Assembly: GCA_013821615.1 (NCBI GenBank)
Contig: JACDGQ010000015.1
Location: forward strand, 1-16,745
Length of the DNA stretch: 16,745 nucleotides
DNA from: Planctomycetota bacterium
GTDB lineage: Bacteria; Planctomycetota; UBA11346
Direction: 5' to 3'
A program made the translations under genes and the position numbers. Positions 13,548 through 16,745 of the stretch are shown here, one piece after another. Every line of letters begins with the position of its first letter. The stretch's first letter is position 1. The notes beneath the pieces are model-generated. The model made no database searches. It was given only the letters and a program-made list of their open reading frames with translations, and had not been told where the DNA came from.

Positions 13548-15929
13548 CTAGAGCTTCTCCCTCCACATCTTGAACCCCACATGCCTGGAAAATACCGGCA
13601 CTTTCAGCTCCAACCGGCCGCCACCGTGGGCGATGCGCTCCCTGCTCAGCACCGTTCCCGCATCTGCGTCCCACCACTCCACCGCCAGCGCACCTGCCAC
13701 GACGGTGGCGCCGATGGTCACTGTGGCAAGTTCATGCCGCGCCGGGCCGCTGCCATTGCCCAGCCAGCGCGCGTCGGCGACGTAGCCGAGCATGCGCCCC
13801 GGCTTGGTCCATGCGCGCACCCAGAGCGGACCATGCGGGCTGCCGCCTGCGAGTACCACGCCGTGGCCATCGGCGCCGCGTAGGTCCTCACCTCGCAGGA
13901 AGCGCGTGATCGCACCATACGAGGTCCAGCGGTCGCCCTGGTCGACCCACTCGAACCACCACATCATCGGTGCGCCGCCGTTGCCGGACATCAGGCCGGC
14001 CCAGGGCGCCGACGCCAGCTGGGCTTCGAGCTCATTCTTCGATCCGGCCAGCCACGTGCCGCCGTACTCGGTGACCAGCAGCGGCTTACCAGCCGCGCCC
14101 AGGCCGCCGCTGCGGTCCTGGGTGCCGTTCCACACCAGGTCGGCGAGGGTGCCGCCCTCGTCGCCGGGGCGGTTGAGGTAGGCGTCGATGCACAGGTAGT
14201 CGAGACCGGGCAGCGCGGTGATGGCGCGGTCGGGCGTGCGGTAATCGCTCGACCAGTGGGTGGTGACGCCATGGCCGTAGATGTCGAGCGCGTGCCAGCG
14301 CGCGGCGGCCTGCTCGTGCCAGCGGCGCAAGGTGGCGCGGCGCTCCTGCATGGTGGCCTCGGGGACGCCGGGGCGCGGGCGGTCGCGCTGGGAGTCGCCG
14401 GCGGCGGTGAGGTTGACCTCGCTCCACAGCTTCCACCCGAGGATGGCGGGGTGATCGGCGAAGCGCGCCACCAGGTAGCGGCGCAGGTGCTGCTGCGCGG
14501 CGGCGGCGAGCGGGCTGGTGAACAACTCGTAGGGCTCACCGAGTGGGCCGCCGTGGACCTGGTTGTACGGGTTGTCCTTCCACTGGCGGTCCTCGTGCGG
14601 CGAGGCTTGGCCGTGGTTGTTGATCACCAGGTTGACGCGGATGCCACGCGCCCAGGCGGCGTCGAGGATGGCGTCGAGACGCGCGGCGTTGGCCTGATTG
14701 TAGCGGCCCAGGCCGGCGTAGCCGGGCCAATCGGCGCGCCATTCCAGCGCCAGGTTCCAGCTCGACATCCAGATCTCGACCGCGTTGCCGCCGGCCGCAG
14801 CCAGACGCTCCAGGCGCGGCAGGTAGGTCAACGTACCGCGGTTGGGTGTCAGCACCGTGCCCATGCGCTCGCGGCAACGGGTATCGAAGGTGCCGTTGAG
14901 GTTGAGGCCGACCGGCCAATAGAACCTGCCAGCGACGCTGAAGAAGCGGGGATCCGCGGGATCGACGCGCGCGTACTCGTCCCACGGTTCGCCGGCCACC
15001 TCCAGGTCCGGCAGGGCGGTTACCAGCAGTGCGGCCGCGTCGCCTTCGCCACCGTCCCCAGAGCCGCGGCGGATTTCGAGGCGCACGTGGTAGCGTCCGG
15101 GCAGGCGCGGGCGGAAACGTACCGCGAAGCGGCAGGCGCCGTCGCAGCGCGCATCTTCACGGTCGCCACGGTCGCTCAGGCGCAGCGGCTGGTGCGCGAA
15201 GCCGGGAACGCGCAGCTCCTTCCCATCCGGCGCGGTGAACACCGCATCGAGGGCGAACTCCGCCGGGTCGTAGGGATTGGTGGGGAAGGGCGCGGGCATG
15301 ACGTTGAGCGACCAGCGCTCGCCGGTGGTGCCGCGCGCGATTTGGGCGCGGGCGTCGAAGCCATCCATGGTCAGGTCGGTGAGCACCGTGCGGACACGAC
15401 CGTTCGCCAAGGGGCCGGACGCGGCGGCCGTCACCTCCAGTCCCTCGACGGCCAGCACCGCACGGCTGCCGCTGGCCGACCAGAAGAATAAACCGGCCTG
15501 GGCGGTGCGCGTGGCGGCCGAGGCGGTCCACGCCGCCCGGTCGGGCTCAGACAGCAAGCTGCTGGCAGCGTCGAGGGCGAAACGCAGGCGGTGCCGGCCA
15601 GGTGCGAGCACGCCCGCGCCGCAGCGCTGGAACCACTGCCCATGACGGTCCGCGACGAAGGCGCCGACGCCCAGATCGCCCGGCGCGTCGACAGGCACGG
15701 TGACGGTCGCGGCGATGACCAGATCGCCGGTCGGAATTGCACCCGCGGCGCGCACCATCGTCGTGAGCGGGGCTTGGAGGGCGAGCTCCTGGCCGTGCAG
15801 CGGAGCGGGAGCGCAGAACGGCAGGAAGCCGAGGATGAGCATGCTTGCGAGCAGCGATCCGCGTGCGCTAACCGTCAGCCTTCCCAGCCCAGCCCGCGGG
15901 TCATAGTCATCGCTTTGGTCAACGCTCAT
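13548..15929 (-). CDS. Secreted glycoside-hydrolase-like protein, TIM-barrel clan GH-A type
   Basis: The product is 793 residues when started at ATG 15929 (MSVDQSDDYDPRAG). This gives a signal peptide with a long n-region and the hydrophobic core SLLASMLILGFLPFC, cleaved near LHGQE. The frame is open 46 codons further upstream, but those lack a signal-like character; the ribosome site is weak in either case. About residues 50-330 are beta-sandwich material resembling DUF5060-type or carbohydrate-binding domains. The barrel starts at FFSVAGRFYWPVGLNLNGTF. It has a candidate acid/base E504 in GWKLWSEVNLTA and a candidate nucleophile E621 in LLVTEYGGTW, both at the ends of predicted barrel strands as in clan GH-A. 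PMMWWFEWVDQ follows, and a C-terminal beta domain ends at KMWREKL. Substrate cannot be told. It lies 211 bases after a large cytochrome gene on the same strand and is convergent with the LRR gene. Confidence 0.82.
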   Translation of the reverse strand: MSVDQSDDYDPRAGLGRLTVSARGSLLASMLILGFLPFCAPAPLHGQELALQAPLTTMVRAAGAIPTGDLVIAATVTVPVDAPGDLGVGAFVADRHGQWFQRCGAGVLAPGRHRLRFALDAASSLLSEPDRAAWTASAATRTAQAGLFFWSASGSRAVLAVEGLEVTAAASGPLANGRVRTVLTDLTMDGFDARAQIARGTTGERWSLNVMPAPFPTNPYDPAEFALDAVFTAPDGKELRVPGFAHQPLRLSDRGDREDARCDGACRFAVRFRPRLPGRYHVRLEIRRGSGDGGEGDAAALLVTALPDLEVAGEPWDEYARVDPADPRFFSVAGRFYWPVGLNLNGTFDTRCRERMGTVLTPNRGTLTYLPRLERLAAAGGNAVEIWMSSWNLALEWRADWPGYAGLGRYNQANAARLDAILDAAWARGIRVNLVINNHGQASPHEDRQWKDNPYNQVHGGPLGEPYELFTSPLAAAAQQHLRRYLVARFADHPAILGWKLWSEVNLTAAGDSQRDRPRPGVPEATMQERRATLRRWHEQAAARWHALDIYGHGVTTHWSSDYRTPDRAITALPGLDYLCIDAYLNRPGDEGGTLADLVWNGTQDRSGGLGAAGKPLLVTEYGGTWLAGSKNELEAQLASAPWAGLMSGNGGAPMMWWFEWVDQGDRWTSYGAITRFLRGEDLRGADGHGVVLAGGSPHGPLWVRAWTKPGRMLGYVADARWLGNGSGPARHELATVTIGATVVAGALAVEWWDADAGTVLSRERIAHGGGRLELKVPVFSRHVGFKMWREKL

Positions 15930-16140
15930 CGGTTCACGATGATTGGGCTGTCGGGACCGGCGTCCATGGCCATCGTCGACAGGGCACGACCGCCGCCTGA
16001 CCGGCGACGACGATGCGCTCATCGCCATCGTTCTCGGGGCATTGGTTTCAGCCCGTAGGCCTGGCACGTATCCGTCGCCTGGGCTGCGGCGCTTGGATCG
16101 CCCGCACGCAGCAGCGCGACCGATCGCCAGTTCCGGTGGG

Positions 16141-16745
16141 CTATTTTATGTGTGCGCGCAGGCTCTGCACATACGCCAGCACATCGCGCAGTTCACGCGG
16201 CTGCAGGCTCCCTCCCATCGGCGGCATCAGCGACAGCGGCTTGGTGCGGCCGGTGATATCGCTGGTGGCGATGCTGGTCTTCGTGCCCTTGGTGACCTCG
16301 AGGTCGACCGCGGTGGCGGACTCGGCGACGACCACGCCGGTGACGGTGGTGCCGTCCCTGATGGTGAGCGTGGTGAGGCCGTAGCCCGGTGCGATGCGCG
16401 CCGACGGCACGATCAGGGCCTCCAACAGGTCGTGCCGGTTCAGCGCGCTGGCGATGTGCGAGAGGTCGGGCCCGGCGACGCCACCTTGGCCATTCACGGC
16501 GTGGCAACGCGTGCACTGCGCGACGGGATGGGAGTTGAACACCTGCGCGCCGCGCTCCGCGCTGCCGCCGTCCATGGCGATCTGGTAGGGCGCGAGCGGA
16601 TCCTTGCTGCCCGCCAGCCCGGCATCATAGGCGGCGACCAGGCGTTCCAGGTCGGGCGCGGCGCCACGCGCGCGGCGGGCGGCGGCGAGCACATCGAAGC
16701 GCAGACCGGGAGCGACCCGCGGCGTCGCGAGCGCCTGCATCCAGC
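16141..16745 (-). CDS. Planctomycete-type large cytochrome c, C-terminal haem domain (partial at window edge)
   Basis: About 200 codons are seen, and the frame is open to the window end, so the gene starts outside. The visible part has a helical lead (LERLVAAYDAGLAG). The terminal haem-binding domain of the Pirellula/Verrucomicrobium type follows: GAQVFNSHPVAQCTRCHAVN with CxxCH, then GPDLSHIASALNRHDLLEAL, then a small beta domain (ATAVDLEVTKGTKTSIATSD). The likely Met ligand is in LSLMPPMGGSLQ, and it ends DVLAYVQSLRAHIK. In full-length relatives this domain closes a protein of roughly 800-1200 residues, often with a sugar-dehydrogenase-like propeller and HEAT-like repeats. It is extracytoplasmic and expected to accept or pass electrons. 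The glycoside-hydrolase gene lies downstream on the same strand. Confidence 0.9.
   Translation of the reverse strand, partial: WMQALATPRVAPGLRFDVLAAARRARGAAPDLERLVAAYDAGLAGSKDPLAPYQIAMDGGSAERGAQVFNSHPVAQCTRCHAVNGQGGVAGPDLSHIASALNRHDLLEALIVPSARIAPGYGLTTLTIRDGTTVTGVVVAESATAVDLEVTKGTKTSIATSDITGRTKPLSLMPPMGGSLQPRELRDVLAYVQSLRAHIK

Noticed and set aside
14256..15491. A 411-codon plus-strand frame antisense to the glycoside hydrolase
   Set aside because: Its composition (Ala/Arg/Gly/Val with no motifs) is that of a shadow frame; the minus-strand protein has a signal peptide, a barrel and catalytic residues.
15971..16015. CATCGTCG ... CGACGATG inverted repeat between the partial cytochrome and the glycoside hydrolase
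   Set aside because: Eight-base arms separated by about 29 bases in GC-rich DNA are expected by chance, and no T-run supports a terminator.
1..16745. CRISPR array, rRNA or complete tRNA genes
   Set aside because: No regularly spaced repeats and no complete cloverleaf were seen; only a 3' RNA-gene fragment near 4220-4252 is present.

Overview
The window is GC-rich and reads as bacterial DNA from the PVC superphylum, most likely Planctomycetota or Verrucomicrobiota. The grounds are the right-hand genes: a secreted planctomycete-type cytochrome c with DUF1587/1592/1588/1585 modules, its usual Tat-exported DUF1552 partner, a leucine-rich-repeat protein, and the C-terminal haem domain of a second large planctomycete-type cytochrome. 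These families are strongly concentrated in that superphylum. The phylum is an inference; no rRNA or ribosomal protein is present.

Layout, left to right. (1) 1-372, minus strand: the first codons of an acetate kinase gene run off the left edge, and its GTG start overlaps by 4 bases the stop of a 95-residue protein of unknown function. (2) 596-3214, minus strand: a compact copper module made of a YHS metal-binding protein, a 37-residue single-pass membrane protein, and a Cu(+)-type P1B ATPase whose only N-terminal metal site is a CPMH/CPKCGM zinc-ribbon-like domain. (3) 3215-6912: a scrap-heap of mobile and accessory DNA. It holds a 24-base inverted repeat in front of the copper module, a 5'-truncated ISL3-family transposase with an amber stop, a 3' fragment of a tRNA or tmRNA gene that looks like an integration scar, a strong hairpin, an intact AAA ATPase of the DUF4143 type, an antisense PIN-domain remnant, a diverged second copy of the DUF4143 3' end, and a DUF2786-like gene.

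(4) 6928-13366, plus strand: four exported proteins in a row, with gaps of 16 bases, a 4-base overlap and 100 bases. They are a two-CxxCH cytochrome (815 aa), a Tat-dependent DUF1552 protein (461 aa), an unrecognised secreted protein (406 aa) and a leucine-rich-repeat protein with a lipobox (423 aa). This is the best candidate for an undescribed system: the first two form a well-known pair of unknown biochemistry, and the last two look like dedicated extra parts. (5) 13548-16745, minus strand, convergent with (4): a secreted glycoside-hydrolase-like protein (793 aa) behind the C-terminal part of a large cytochrome c that starts outside the window.

Functionally, the left part covers acetate metabolism and copper export. 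The right part is an extracytoplasmic block of haem proteins and polysaccharide-active or surface proteins, typical of PVC bacteria that degrade complex glycans. The middle block appears horizontally acquired and partly decayed.
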